DNA of 64,000 nucleotides from DATAFF01 sp963744915 (GCA_963744915.1 CAVUUY010000005.1:49476-113475), one strand, 5' to 3'. Shown: positions 1 to 9,255, numbered from the stretch's first letter. Numbers and translations: made by a program. The notes: a model not told the origin generated them from the letters alone.

Positions 1-338
1 CGAACCCCTCGCCTATGGCTGGAAGCTACCATTGCTACAGACATCAATGAGCATGCCTCGAAAAATCATTCGTGAACAGCGCCGTCCTTTTGCCCCTCAT
101 GCAAGAAAATCTTGGAATATTGCCAGAAAAATTTGATCGCTATCCGCTCTGGCCTTTCCTTTGGGGGCAATGAATTGCGTATGCTCATGGTTGCACCGGT
201 CGCGGCCAACCTCGGCAACGCCCGGAGCGAACACGTTCCTGCTCTGATTGCGGTTCGTCGCGCCAGTAAGAGCTGCATCGAAGTTGTTTGACAGCGTCTG
301 CAATATAATGGAAATTTTCCAACATATCGCAGCAGCTC
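1..338. other. Left-edge segment without a recognisable gene
   Basis: No reading frame here looks like a protein I recognise. The longer open frames overlap the thiolase-like gene in antisense and have no ribosome site. The segment probably holds the promoter of the plus-strand operon that starts at 339, but I could not pick a convincing -35/-10 pair. Confidence 0.5.
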
Positions 339-1505
339 ATGGCCTCGCGGCGCATGCCCAATCTCTCCCCCGTCTATATTGTCGGCGCCGCCGAGACTCC
401 GCTCGGCAAGGTCATGGACCACAGCGAGATGTCCATGGTGGCCGTGGCGGCGAAGGAAGCACTGGGCGAGGCTGGTCTGCGGTTCCGCGATGTCGATGCG
501 CTCTTTACCAACTATATGGGTGAGGAAGGCTCGGTGCAGCTTGGCGAGTATCTCGGCATTCGTCCACGTTTTGCCGAATTGTCCGATATGGGTGGCGCGT
601 CCTTCGAGTTCTTCGTCCATCATGCATTGCTGGCGGTCGCCGCGGGACGCTGCGATGTTGCACTGATCGGCTATGCCTCGCGGCAACGCAGCCGTCGCAA
701 CCGACCGCGCTCCGTTTCAGCCAACACGGGAACGCTCGGCGCGCAATTCGAAGCCCCCTATGGCATCCATTTCCCGATCGGCCACTACGCGCTGAGCGCC
801 GCGCGCTACATGCATGAGTGCGGTGCAAGACCCGAGCATCTGGCGCGCGTCGCGGTCGCCGCCCGAAAATGGGCCGCCCTCAATCCCAAGGCATGGATCC
901 GCGATCCTCTGACTGTGAATGAGGTGCTGGCCTCTCCGATGATCTGCGATCCGCTCCACAAGCTTGATTGCTGTCTTGTCACGGATGGCGGTGGCGTCGT
1001 GATCGTCACTGGTCGAGAGCGGGCGTGCGATGCTCAACGCCGCCCGATCCGCATCCTTGGTGCCGGGGAATCGCACACGCAATGGCACGTTGCCCAATGC
1101 CCGGATCTTTCCGTCACTCCGGGCGTCATTTCGGGTCGTGATGCCTTCGGCATGGCCGGTATCAAACCGTCTGACGTCCATGTGTTCGAGCCATATGACA
1201 ACTTCACTCACGCAGTGCTGCTCTATCTCGAGGATCTCGGTTTTTGCCAAAAGGGCGAAGCCGGCGAGCTCGTCAGCAGCGGTTATATCGACCCTGGCGG
1301 TCGGCTCCCCTCCATGACATCGGGCGGTGGCCTGTCGTATAATCATCCGGGCGCGTTGGGGATCCTGTTGCTAATCGAAGCGGTGCGGCAACTTCGAGGC
1401 GAAGCAGGCGAGCGTCAGGTGCCCAACGCAGAAATTGCCGTCGTCCACGGAACAGGTGGGCTTGCCTTCTCGACGGCTTCAACTGTGGTGCTCGCGCGTG
1501 GTTGA
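339..1505 (+). CDS. Thiolase-like protein (SCP2/Ltp2-type, Cys-less)
   Basis: A 388-residue protein of the thiolase fold, of the SCP2-thiolase or lipid-transfer-protein subgroup. The N-terminal block where thiolases carry the acyl-accepting Cys reads DMGGASFEFF (about residues 83-92), with no Cys. The C-terminal CxG motif is replaced by HGTGGLAF (about 369-376). The NHPGA His motif is kept and the usual HDCF block reads YDNF. Loss of both Cys is known in Ltp2-type proteins, which act as CoA-ester aldolases together with a DUF35 partner, so a C-C lyase role on a CoA thioester is more likely than thiolysis (inference). The DUF35 gene overlaps its 3' end. Starts at ATG 339 or ATG 354 are both possible. 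Confidence 0.85.
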   Translation: MASRRMPNLSPVYIVGAAETPLGKVMDHSEMSMVAVAAKEALGEAGLRFRDVDALFTNYMGEEGSVQLGEYLGIRPRFAELSDMGGASFEFFVHHALLAVAAGRCDVALIGYASRQRSRRNRPRSVSANTGTLGAQFEAPYGIHFPIGHYALSAARYMHECGARPEHLARVAVAARKWAALNPKAWIRDPLTVNEVLASPMICDPLHKLDCCLVTDGGGVVIVTGRERACDAQRRPIRILGAGESHTQWHVAQCPDLSVTPGVISGRDAFGMAGIKPSDVHVFEPYDNFTHAVLLYLEDLGFCQKGEAGELVSSGYIDPGGRLPSMTSGGGLSYNHPGALGILLLIEAVRQLRGEAGERQVPNAEIAVVHGTGGLAFSTASTVVLARG

Positions 1506-1908
1506 CAAATCTCTCCCAACTTTGAGCGAACAAGGGATTGCCGATCCGACGACCGAGTTGTTCTGGCAGTCTTGCTTCGAGCACCGACTCCTGATTCAGC
1601 GATGCAGCAACTGCGGCAAACATCAATTCTATCCGCGTCCCTTCTGCCTCTCTTGCGAGGCGACAACCATGGAGTGGGTCGAGGCAGCCGGGACCGGCAC
1701 GATCTACTCGGTTACCACCGTGCGGATTCCAGTGGTGGATGAGCTGAAACCCCCCTATTTTCTTGCGCTGGTCGATCTCGATGAGGGGCCGCGGCTGCTA
1801 ACCAACATCGATGGCGACAGTGCCAGAATCGGTGATCGGGTAACGCTGGCCTGGCGAAGCCGCAACGGGCTGCCGCCTCTGCCCATTTTTAGAACAAGCC
1901 CGCGCTGA
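1498..1908 (+). CDS. DUF35 OB-fold / zinc-ribbon protein, thiolase partner
   Basis: About 136 residues from GTG 1498, which overlaps the stop of the thiolase-like gene by 8 bases; an open frame extends further upstream but lies inside that gene. It has the DUF35 layout: an N-terminal rubredoxin-like zinc ribbon with CSNC and CLSC pairs, then an OB fold (GTGTIYSVTTVRI onward). DUF35 proteins pair with SCP2-type thiolases; in steroid side-chain degradation the DUF35 part of ChsH2 activates the Ltp2 aldolase. The adjacency here supports a two-subunit CoA-ester enzyme. Its stop overlaps the next start as ATGA, indicating translational coupling. Confidence 0.85.
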   Translation: MVDKSLPTLSEQGIADPTTELFWQSCFEHRLLIQRCSNCGKHQFYPRPFCLSCEATTMEWVEAAGTGTIYSVTTVRIPVVDELKPPYFLALVDLDEGPRLLTNIDGDSARIGDRVTLAWRSRNGLPPLPIFRTSPR

Positions 1909-2597
1909 TGCTCAACCTTGACAACAGCATCGCACTCATCGGCGACCTGATCTCCTTTCCAACCGTCTCCAGCGATTCGAACAGGGAGCTGCTCGCTTAT
2001 GTCGAGTCCTATCTTGCGCGCCATGGGGTGCGATCGGAGATCATCTGGAATGAAGACGGTAGCAAAGGCAATCTATGGGCGACGATCGGGCCTTCCGATC
2101 GACCGGGGGTAATCCTATCGGGTCACAGCGACGTCGTGCCTGTCGCCGGTCAAGCCTGGACAAGGGATCCATTCAGGATGTGGCAAGAGGATCACCGCCT
2201 TTGCGGTCGCGGCGCCTGCGATATGAAGGGCTTTGTAGGCATTGAAGGCTTTGCAAAGGAGACACTTCTACCACGGATGCAGGCAGTCGCGCCCGAAGCC
2301 TCGATCACCATCGATGAGATGGTGGCCTATGCCGGCCTCGACCTGGCGGTCGATCATTCGGCAGTGACCTTCATGAAGCACCTCCTCGGTCGCAACGATC
2401 ACGCCAAGGTGGCCTACGGCACCGAAGCCGGCGCCTTCACCGCACGCAGCGGCATTGTCTCTTTGGTCTGCGGCCCAGGCTCGATCGACCAAGCCCATCG
2501 GGCAGACGAATTCCTCGCTATCAGCGAGATCGAAAAGTGCCAGATTTTCCTTGAGCGGCTCGCGGACAGGCTCAGCTCCGACGGGTTGCCATGGTAG
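1908..2597 (+). pseudogene. M20 (ArgE/DapE-like) deacylase with internal in-frame deletion
   Basis: The frame is open for 229 codons, but ArgE-like acetylornithine deacetylases have about 380-430. Residues 1-109 match the N-terminal catalytic half, with metal-ligand blocks SGHSDVVPV (about 71-79) and CDMKGF (104-109). From about residue 116 (FAKETLLPRM) the sequence resumes in the C-terminal part and ends with KVAYGTEAGAF and GPGSIDQAHRADEF, which holds the last His ligand. The Glu-Glu catalytic pair, the EPT metal-ligand segment and the dimerisation domain, about 150 residues, are missing. The junction is near 2230-2260. It is translationally coupled to both neighbours. The product is probably inactive, although the frame is intact. 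Confidence 0.75.
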
Positions 2598-3778
2598 CAA
2601 CCGATGTGCTGGTCATCGGTGCGGGCATCGCGGGTGCGGCCACTGCATATCATCTGAGCAAAGCGGGAATGTCGGTCTGCCTGGTCGAAGCTCGACAACC
2701 GGCATGGGGCGCTTCGGGTCGTAACCCCGGTTTTCTATGGCTGCAGACCAAGCCCAAGGGCCTCTCCATGGAATTCTCGCTAGCGGGACGCGGCTTCGCG
2801 GAAGAACTCGCCGCCCAACTGCCCGAATATGGGTTTCGCGCCTGTGGTGGGCTTATCGCGTATCGGGACAGCTCGCTTGCAGAAATCGCTGCGTATTTCG
2901 CCGAGGACAGACGATTGGCCGGCCTGCCGACACGCCATATCGGTCGTTTGGAAGCGCTCGAGCTCTGTCCACAATTCAGTTCTGCTATTTCAGGGGCAGT
3001 TTGGAATCCGCTCGATGCCCATCAGGATACGCGCTTGCTTGTCGCGCTTCTCGTCAGGGCAGCAGAAGCCGCTGGCTGTAAAGTCCGGCTTGGCGAAAAG
3101 ACGCGCTACCTGACAGCGCGCAAGGACCGGTGCACCGGCGCAATGCTCGAGAGCGGTGAGCAACTGTCGGCAGGTCTGACGGTCGTCGCAGCCGGACCCA
3201 AGAGCAACGATCTCCTCGCATCGGTCGGGCTGGCAATTCCCATGGTGCCGATGCGCTTCGAGGCAGCCGAGACGGCGCCGGCGCCCTTCGCAATCCGGCC
3301 GGTCATATGCGGCCAGGCGCTCTTCAAGTTCTTCAACGCTGCCGGTGAGGATCCGGATACTCTGCCTGCGCATCCGGGTGAGACAATTCGCAAGAGCCTG
3401 AGTTTTACCGAGCAGATAGCTCAGTATCCGGATGGATCATTGCAATATGGCTGCGCCTTCGAGACCGGAGCGATTGATGATCGTCCGACCACGGCAGGAC
3501 AAGGCATGGCGGCGGCAGTGATGGCCGATAACATTGACGGCTTTGCCGAACTGCCGCTCCTGCGCAGCTGGGCCGGTATTGTCGGACAGACCAGGGATGG
3601 ACTCCCTGTAATCGACCTTCAACCAGGCATGGAGGGTTTGGCCATCAATGCCGGGCACTTCTTCGGCAACCTCGTCGGTGCGTTATCAGGTAAGATTCTG
3701 GCCGATAGCCTTGCCGGGTGCAAACCGCCCTTTCCGATAGATCCGTTCCGCCTAGCACGCTTTAAACCAATTGCCTGA
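2591..3778 (+). CDS. DAO-family FAD-dependent oxidoreductase
   Basis: A 395-residue member of the D-amino acid oxidase / glycine oxidase-like flavoenzymes. The N-terminus has the dinucleotide-binding motif VIGAGIAGAATAYHL (about 8-22), followed by an acidic end of strand two (LVEARQPAWGASGRN) typical of DadA-like enzymes. The C-terminal block holds GLPVIDLQPGMEGLAINAGHFFGN, the usual FAD-closing region. It likely oxidises a secondary or primary amine, or a D-amino or N-methyl amino acid, released from the imported compound; the substrate is not known. It overlaps the M20 remnant by 7 bases and is the last gene of the plus-strand operon, converging on the RraA-type gene with a gap of only a few bases. 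Confidence 0.85.
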   Translation: MVATDVLVIGAGIAGAATAYHLSKAGMSVCLVEARQPAWGASGRNPGFLWLQTKPKGLSMEFSLAGRGFAEELAAQLPEYGFRACGGLIAYRDSSLAEIAAYFAEDRRLAGLPTRHIGRLEALELCPQFSSAISGAVWNPLDAHQDTRLLVALLVRAAEAAGCKVRLGEKTRYLTARKDRCTGAMLESGEQLSAGLTVVAAGPKSNDLLASVGLAIPMVPMRFEAAETAPAPFAIRPVICGQALFKFFNAAGEDPDTLPAHPGETIRKSLSFTEQIAQYPDGSLQYGCAFETGAIDDRPTTAGQGMAAAVMADNIDGFAELPLLRSWAGIVGQTRDGLPVIDLQPGMEGLAINAGHFFGNLVGALSGKILADSLAGCKPPFPIDPFRLARFKPIA

Positions 3779-3782
3779 GCTC

Positions 3783-4451
3783 TCAGTCCCTTATCGCTGC
3801 GGGCACTTTGAACACATCGAGGGTCGACCTGCCGCTAGCAAGCTGCCGCTCCCATTCGACCTCGGCATTCATCCGTTCCATACAGACCTTGAGACTGCTC
3901 TCGACGAGGGCGTTCGGCACGATTACCAGTCCATCATCGTCGCCAAGCACCAGATCGCGCGGCTCGACCGGGACGCCGCCGAAGATCACTGGTGCATCAA
4001 CGATACCTCGCTCCATGGTCGATGGCCCGCGAGAGGTGACGCAACGTGTGTAGACGTGAAAATCGGCCCATTGCGCCAAGGTTGCAATATCACGTATGGC
4101 GCCATCTACCACCACACCGGAAATCCCCTTCTTCCGTGCCGCTGTCGACAGAAGCTCGCCGATCAGCGCTGCATCGCATCGTCCGTTAGCGGCGATGACA
4201 ACGACATCGCCCACTTCGGCAATTGCAATCGCATGATGCACCGGGCCGTAGTCCGCCGGCTCGCACCATGCAGTGACGGCATTGCCAATGAGCCTCGACC
4301 CGCTCAGCGCACGTATCGGTCGGATCCGGGGATCTACATGTGCCCTACCGCCCAACTGGTCCGCCGCCACCGCACTGGTTACAATGCGCCAAGCATCAAT
4401 CTGCTTTTTCGACAATCGATTTTGTTTCGGTGTCTCGATGCGTGTGGACAT
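3783..4451 (-). CDS. RraA-family protein (HMG/CHA aldolase or decarboxylase type)
   Basis: About 222 residues with the RraA/HMG-aldolase fold signature: GNAVTAWCEPAD, GDVVVIAANGRCDAALIGELLSTAA and GVVVDGAIRD, where the GxLL segment and D-G-x-x-R-D hold the metal and substrate residues. Enzymes of this family cleave 4-hydroxy-4-methyl-2-oxoglutarate or decarboxylate oxaloacetate; other members regulate RNase E. In a catabolic operon the lyase role is more likely. The frame opens at TTG 4466, but GGAGG at 4460-4464 lies 8 bases before ATG 4451, so I place the start there. It is the last gene of the minus-strand run. Confidence 0.8.
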   Translation of the reverse strand: MSTRIETPKQNRLSKKQIDAWRIVTSAVAADQLGGRAHVDPRIRPIRALSGSRLIGNAVTAWCEPADYGPVHHAIAIAEVGDVVVIAANGRCDAALIGELLSTAARKKGISGVVVDGAIRDIATLAQWADFHVYTRCVTSRGPSTMERGIVDAPVIFGGVPVEPRDLVLGDDDGLVIVPNALVESSLKVCMERMNAEVEWERQLASGRSTLDVFKVPAAIRD

Positions 4452-4467
4452 TCGCATGGCCTCCAAC

Positions 4468-5739
4468 TCACAAGGATTTTCGTAGGTGCTCCGGCGGACT
4501 TCCTGAGTTCGAGGTCAAATATCTCTCAACAGCACGGCGCAACCGCCGGACCCCCTCGGCGATTACCTCTGGCGAGGAGCGGGTGAAGTTCACCCGCATA
4601 GCCGTTGTCAGCTGTCCCTCGAAATCGAACACGCTGCTCGGCACGAAGGCGACCTTTTCATCGACAGCATAGTGGTAAAGGTCATTGGTATTGATGGCCG
4701 GTACTTCAGGTCCGGTCTTCGCGCGCATCCAAACGAACATCCCGCCGGGTGGAGTGTCCCATTCGAACCAGGGGCTCAGATGTTCTTCTGCTGAATGAAG
4801 AAGTGCATTCCGGCGCTCCCGATACACCGCCACGACCTTCGGTGCATGCAATTCTTCGAAAGTGCTATCGACGAATTCGAGCGCCAGCGCATGGGTCAGC
4901 ATGGAGCTGCTGATGTCCGAGGATTGCTTGGCAATGGCCAGCGTCTGCACGAGCCCGGGATCAGCGACAACCCAGCCCACCCTGAGACCTGGAACCACGC
5001 TCTTGGAGAGTGTGCCGAGATAGACCACCGGCCCACAATAGGGACTTCCGGCCGCCGCTGCGTGTAGAGCCAAGATACTCGGGCCCGGCGAACCATCGAG
5101 CTGAAGCGGTAGATATGGATCGTCCTCGACCAGCAAGCTACCCGCTTCCAGGATCTCATGCAAAAAACGCTGTCGCGTCGCCGTGGGCACCAGCAGGCCG
5201 GTCGGATTGGAGTAGTTGGGCACGCAATAGGCGAACTTGGCGCGCCTGAGCGCCTCTGCGAATCCCGGCCGATCGAAATCCCAGGTCAACTTTTCGTAGA
5301 CGGGTTGGCGCGCTCGCCATGCATCCAACGCTCCGAGATAAGTTGGGAATTGGGCAACGACCAGATCGCCGAGGTCGATCAATACCTTGCCCAAAAGGTC
5401 GAGACCCTGCATCGCACCCGTCGTGATCAGAATGTTCTCCACCGCGAAACTCTGGCCAGTCATCCGCGATACGCGCCGAGCAATTGCCTCCCGCAACGCC
5501 GGGAATCCTTCGACCGGACCGTATTCAAGAGCGTGGCTCTTCCAGCGTGTCAATGCACGGTCCATGGCGTCGCGCATGGCATCGATTGGGTAGAGTTCCG
5601 ACGCAGGCAGGCCGCCGGCCAGGCTGACAAAGTCGTGCCGACCACCGATCGCAAGAAATTGTTGGGTGATGTTGTTGGTCGATTGCAGCCAACCGGCGTA
5701 GCGCGGTGTGCATATGCTTTTGACCGTGCTCATCTGCAT
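4468..5739 (-). CDS. Class I/II PLP aminotransferase (LysN/2-aminoadipate type)
   Basis: A 423-residue fold type I aminotransferase of the group that includes 2-aminoadipate transaminase and the catalytic part of MocR regulators; there is no DNA-binding domain. Motifs include SLAGGLPASELYP near the N-terminus, YSNPTG in the cofactor-Asn region, VEDDPY for the PLP-ring Asp, and GTLSKSVVPGLRVGWV with the Schiff-base Lys. It would move an amino group between an amino acid and a 2-oxo acid, probably on a breakdown product of the imported compound. Its start overlaps the stop of the upstream MaoC-type gene by 10 bases. Confidence 0.87.
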   Translation of the reverse strand: MQMSTVKSICTPRYAGWLQSTNNITQQFLAIGGRHDFVSLAGGLPASELYPIDAMRDAMDRALTRWKSHALEYGPVEGFPALREAIARRVSRMTGQSFAVENILITTGAMQGLDLLGKVLIDLGDLVVAQFPTYLGALDAWRARQPVYEKLTWDFDRPGFAEALRRAKFAYCVPNYSNPTGLLVPTATRQRFLHEILEAGSLLVEDDPYLPLQLDGSPGPSILALHAAAAGSPYCGPVVYLGTLSKSVVPGLRVGWVVADPGLVQTLAIAKQSSDISSSMLTHALALEFVDSTFEELHAPKVVAVYRERRNALLHSAEEHLSPWFEWDTPPGGMFVWMRAKTGPEVPAINTNDLYHYAVDEKVAFVPSSVFDFEGQLTTAMRVNFTRSSPEVIAEGVRRLRRAVERYLTSNSGSPPEHLRKSL

Positions 5740-6131
5740 TCCACTTCGGCCAAGGCTGTCACCACTTCGGACTCATCTTGTCGGCAAAGCTTCAGCGAGA
5801 GTTCCGCCATCATCATCTCGCCAAGCGGATAGGTGCGCAGTACCGACCCCGTCGCGTCCAATGTGTCGCCCGGCCATACCGGTGCGCGAAACCGAAGCTT
5901 GAAGCGCCGAACGCGACGATCTTCGATCCAGGTGACAAGGAACGAGCCAAGCAGACCTGCCGAAAACATGCCGTGCGCCATTACGCCACGCAGTCCGGCA
6001 TTCCGCGCAAATCCATCGTCATAGTGAAGTGGATTGAAGTCTCCCGAGGCGCCGGCATAGCGTGCAAGATCAGTTCTCGTGATCGGTCCGAAGCGGAAAA
6101 CTGGCGGGTCAGGCAGATTGGCGGTGCTCAT
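5730..6131 (-). CDS. MaoC-like enoyl-CoA hydratase subunit
   Basis: A 133-residue single hot-dog domain with the hydratase 2 motif: YAGASGDFNPLHYDD (about 25-39) followed by GVMAHGMFSAGLLG. The Asp and His of this motif are the catalytic pair of R-specific enoyl-CoA hydratases. It is paired by a 4-base overlap with an upstream hot-dog gene that lacks the motif. This matches the two-gene heterodimeric hydratases (ChsH1-ChsH2 type) in which only one half is catalytic. The likely role is hydration of an enoyl-CoA made from the imported substrate. Confidence 0.85.
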   Translation of the reverse strand: MSTANLPDPPVFRFGPITRTDLARYAGASGDFNPLHYDDGFARNAGLRGVMAHGMFSAGLLGSFLVTWIEDRRVRRFKLRFRAPVWPGDTLDATGSVLRTYPLGEMMMAELSLKLCRQDESEVVTALAEVECR

Positions 6132-6550
6132 GGGCCGCGCGCCTCTTGCTCGATGGCGGTCATTCTTTCAAAACCGACGGTCTCGCCGGTCCTGGCGTCG
6201 GCAAGCTTCACTTCGACAGTCACCAGCCGCATTCGCCCACCACGCCGCCCCTGCTTGACTTCATCGCGAAGGATACGCGCGCTGCATCGTATTACTTGCC
6301 CGACCTGCAGTGGCTTCAGATATTCATATTCCTGCTCACCATGCACCGTGCGCTGACGATCGAGCGGAAGGAGCTCGCTGACGAAACGCTCGATGAACTC
6401 CGCCGAGAGCACCACCGGGAAGGTGAGGGGCGGCTGGGGCGGCTCACACCCAAACCTCGGATCGCGCACCGCTCGCGCAAACTCCCGAACCTTCCCCCAC
6501 TCCACCGGGTGTATCCACTCGGCAATGATTACGTCGTCGTCAGCGCTCAT
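6128..6550 (-). CDS. MaoC-type (FAS1-like dehydratase N-half) partner subunit
   Basis: A 140-residue hot-dog protein of the MaoC N-terminal / FAS1-like dehydratase type. It shows the lid region (RFVSELLPLDRQRTVHGEQEYEYLKPL, described in two parts: about residues 55-66 and 67-81) and the strand region LVTVEVKLAD, but has no Asp-His hydratase motif. It likely forms a heterodimer with the downstream MaoC subunit and supplies the substrate-binding half. It overlaps both neighbours by 4 bases, so the transporter and hydratase genes are translated as one coupled series. Confidence 0.78.
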   Translation of the reverse strand: MSADDDVIIAEWIHPVEWGKVREFARAVRDPRFGCEPPQPPLTFPVVLSAEFIERFVSELLPLDRQRTVHGEQEYEYLKPLQVGQVIRCSARILRDEVKQGRRGGRMRLVTVEVKLADARTGETVGFERMTAIEQEARGP

Positions 6551-7362
6551 ACGATGCCTTTCCGAAGATGCGCGCCGCGACGTGACAAGGCGACAACAAG
6601 AACCAGCGCCAGGATATTGAAGCCGATCAGCAAGGTTGCAACCGCAGTGATTGTTGGATTGATCTGCATGATCAGCTCGTTGAACATTCGCTTCGGAATC
6701 GTCATGTTAGTGCCGGCGAGAAAAAGCGTAACCACTACCTCGTCGAAACTGATCACGAAGGCGAAGATCCATGCAGCCGCTGCGCTCGGCAAGAGGTTCG
6801 GCAGCACGATTTTGCGCAGAATCAGCATCCAACTCGCTCCGAGTGTTGCAGCGACATGCTCGATCCTCACATCGAACGCTCTGATCGCGACCTGGAGTAT
6901 CAGCACCACATAGGGAATGACAAGGATCGTGTGTCCGAGAACCAGCCCGAAGAAGGTGCCAAGGATCCTGAGCTTGGCAAAGACGATGAACAGCGCTACG
7001 GCGATGATGATCGAGGGAACAATCATCGGCGCCATAAAATTCGCCTCGATCATTGCCTTTCCTGGGAACGTACCGCGCACCAGTGCATAGGAAGCAAGCG
7101 TTCCCAGCACCAGGGCGATGGTGCTGGCAAGCATTGCCAGCACCAGGGAATTGACTCCGGCCTGCGCCCACACTTCATTCTCGAAGAATGCCGCGTACCA
7201 GCGGAACGAGAGACCGGGCGGCGGAAACTCAAGAGACTGGGCACTGGAAAACGACATGGGCACAACGATCAGCACTGGAAGGCACATAAACAGCAATGTG
7301 AGCGAGGCAAGCGCTGCGAGCCACAGCGGTTGGCGGCGCGAAGCAATCGTCGCCTCGTTCAT
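6547..7362 (-). CDS. ABC importer permease, PotC-like
   Basis: A 271-residue inner-membrane permease with six predicted helices and the binding-protein-dependent transport loop ATLGASWMLILRKIVLPNLLP, which docks to the ATPase. N-terminal residues form a basic cytoplasmic tail before the first helix (LASLTLLFMCLPVLIVVPMSF). It is of the PotC/YdcV type that imports polyamines and related small nitrogen compounds. Start and stop overlap the neighbouring permease and hydratase genes by 4 bases each. Confidence 0.9.
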   Translation of the reverse strand: MNEATIASRRQPLWLAALASLTLLFMCLPVLIVVPMSFSSAQSLEFPPPGLSFRWYAAFFENEVWAQAGVNSLVLAMLASTIALVLGTLASYALVRGTFPGKAMIEANFMAPMIVPSIIIAVALFIVFAKLRILGTFFGLVLGHTILVIPYVVLILQVAIRAFDVRIEHVAATLGASWMLILRKIVLPNLLPSAAAAWIFAFVISFDEVVVTLFLAGTNMTIPKRMFNELIMQINPTITAVATLLIGFNILALVLVVALSRRGAHLRKGIV

Positions 7363-8225
7363 CCGGCCTTCTCCCTGAGCCTCTGATAGAGACCGTAAAA
7401 GGCGAGCGTCACTGTCAGCAGAATTACGGAATTGACGGCTGCCATCTCCCAGCGCGCAAATTTGTTGATCAGCAGATCCATCATATTGGCGATGAGCGGT
7501 ACCCGTCCGCCGCCCAGAATAGCCGGCGTGATGTAGAAGCCGAGACTGAGGATGAATATGAGGACCATGCCTGCGCCCAACGCCGCCGCCGTGAGCGGGA
7601 AGAACACCCGCCAGAAAATCTCCATCCGCGAGGCCCCGAGTGTCTCGGCGACGTGGAGGAGACGTGGATCGATTCGCCTCATGGCGGCACAGAGCGGCAG
7701 CACAAGAAACGGCAGCAGCACATTGATCATGCCGACGGCCACACCACCCTCATTGTAGAGAAACTCCACCGGCCGCGACACGATGCCGAGCGATTGCAGC
7801 CAGCGGTTCAGGATGCCACCATTGCCGAGCATCACGATCCAGGCATAGGTCCGCACCAGGATGGATACCCAGAACGTCATCGTCACCAGACCTATGGCCA
7901 CAAGCTGCGAGCGTTGTTCCAATCGGCTGATCCAATAAGCGAGCGGATAGCCGAGGAGTGCCGTCACGAGCGTCACCTCACTCGCGATCAGGAAGGTCCG
8001 CCAGATGATTCGCGCATAGCTTCCTGATTCGACAAAGGAGGCATAGGTGCCGAGAGACGGGAAACCAGCAACGGGATCGCTGAAGCTCCAGAGCACGACG
8101 ATCAGAAGCGGTATGTCGAAGACGATCAGAGCAAACAAGAGGAGCGGCGCCAGGAAGCCAAAGCCCTCCCAGCGCCGTTCATGACGAGAAAGGCTAGTCC
8201 CACCTGCGTGGCTGACCGCTGCCAA
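7359..8225 (-). CDS. ABC importer permease, PotB-like
   Basis: A 288-residue permease, partner of the PotC-like protein. It has six helices, the first being FLAPLLLFALIVFDIPLLIVV, and the coupling loop ETLGASRMEIFWRVFFPLTA. It lies 4 bases downstream of the binding-protein gene. Together with the ATPase, the second permease and the binding protein it completes a one-operon importer of the spermidine/putrescine class. The class is also used for opines, choline-like and other cationic compounds, so the substrate stays open. Confidence 0.9.
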   Translation of the reverse strand: MAAVSHAGGTSLSRHERRWEGFGFLAPLLLFALIVFDIPLLIVVLWSFSDPVAGFPSLGTYASFVESGSYARIIWRTFLIASEVTLVTALLGYPLAYWISRLEQRSQLVAIGLVTMTFWVSILVRTYAWIVMLGNGGILNRWLQSLGIVSRPVEFLYNEGGVAVGMINVLLPFLVLPLCAAMRRIDPRLLHVAETLGASRMEIFWRVFFPLTAAALGAGMVLIFILSLGFYITPAILGGGRVPLIANMMDLLINKFARWEMAAVNSVILLTVTLAFYGLYQRLREKAG

Positions 8226-8229
8226 TCCC

Positions 8230-9255
8230 TTATTGCTCCAGCTTGAATTCGTTCCAGCGCTTCTCGATCTCAGCCGCGTTCTTGAACCACCAGTCGCCGC
8301 TGGTCAGCCACTGTACCTTCTTGTTCTCGCTGTAGGTCGGGAACTGGTTGAGCTTGTCCTTAGGCAGCAGGGCTTCGAGATCCGGGCTCGGTCCTGGATA
8401 GGAGATGTACTGTGCAACACAGGCCTGTTTTTCCGCGATCGTCTGGTCGTGGAACCACTGGTAGAGCATCTTCTTCTGTTCGTCAGTCGCTCCCTTGGCT
8501 ACCACGAACCAGGACATGTCCAGCATGCCTTGATTGAAAGACGTCTCGACGCCCTCCTGGCCGACCACACGGCCAGACCATGAAATGGCATATTGCGCTT
8601 CATTGTCTTTGAGGAGCTGCGGGGGTTGGGCTCCGGCCTGCCACCAAATGGAGTCCTTCTTGACACGCTTTAGCGTCTTAAAGGCGCGATCCAGATCGAT
8701 ACCCTTGCTCACTTCCTCCGGCGTCATGCCGTCGGCGATTGCTGCGAAGGGCAGGACATAGTCGGGATAGTCCGGCAGGGCTCGCTTGCCCGGAAATTTC
8801 TCGGTATCGAAGAATTCGACCCAATTTCCCGGCGCCGGAACGCCCTTCCGCCAGGCCATGATTGTCGAGTAGTAGGACGAGCCGAATCCGTATTTGTTCT
8901 TGGCTTCGTCGAACATCGGCTTCGGATCAATGGCTGCCCAGTCGATCTCCTCGATCAGCCCCTCTGCTGCCATGCGCGACAGCTCGGAGGTCGATCCGTC
9001 GGTCGAGACATTGTTGATCACCCCAGACTTGGCCTGTGCCGCAAGCTTGGCATAACCGCCGGGGGTTTCGGTAATGACCTTGATGCCCTTCTCCTTGAGC
9101 AACGGCTCGTCGACGCATTTCGCAACCGCATCTCCCCACTGGCCACCTGCATCCATCACATGCAGCTCCTTGACCTGTGCGAATGCAGAGATCGCAAACA
9201 CCATCATCGCGGCTGCGGATACCGCAGAGAGGCCGAACAATCTCGCCTTAGGCAT
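8230..9255 (-). CDS. Periplasmic solute-binding protein, PotD/family 1 type
   Basis: A 341-residue secreted protein with a clear signal peptide (about 1-26, ending ISAFA). It then shows the alternating-domain layout of polyamine-type binding proteins, including a hinge region near WRKGVPAPGNWVEFFDTEKFPG (mid-protein, described by its ends) and ALPDYPDYVLPFAAIADGM. The C-terminal part contains WWFKNAAEIEKRWNEFKLEQ. It would deliver the substrate to the two permeases encoded downstream. Its start overlaps the ATPase stop by 8 bases. Confidence 0.88.
   Translation of the reverse strand: MPKARLFGLSAVSAAAMMVFAISAFAQVKELHVMDAGGQWGDAVAKCVDEPLLKEKGIKVITETPGGYAKLAAQAKSGVINNVSTDGSTSELSRMAAEGLIEEIDWAAIDPKPMFDEAKNKYGFGSSYYSTIMAWRKGVPAPGNWVEFFDTEKFPGKRALPDYPDYVLPFAAIADGMTPEEVSKGIDLDRAFKTLKRVKKDSIWWQAGAQPPQLLKDNEAQYAISWSGRVVGQEGVETSFNQGMLDMSWFVVAKGATDEQKKMLYQWFHDQTIAEKQACVAQYISYPGPSPDLEALLPKDKLNQFPTYSENKKVQWLTSGDWWFKNAAEIEKRWNEFKLEQ

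Noticed and set aside
66..686. A 206-codon minus-strand frame at the left edge
   Set aside because: Mostly antisense to the thiolase-like gene; no similarity and no ribosome site.
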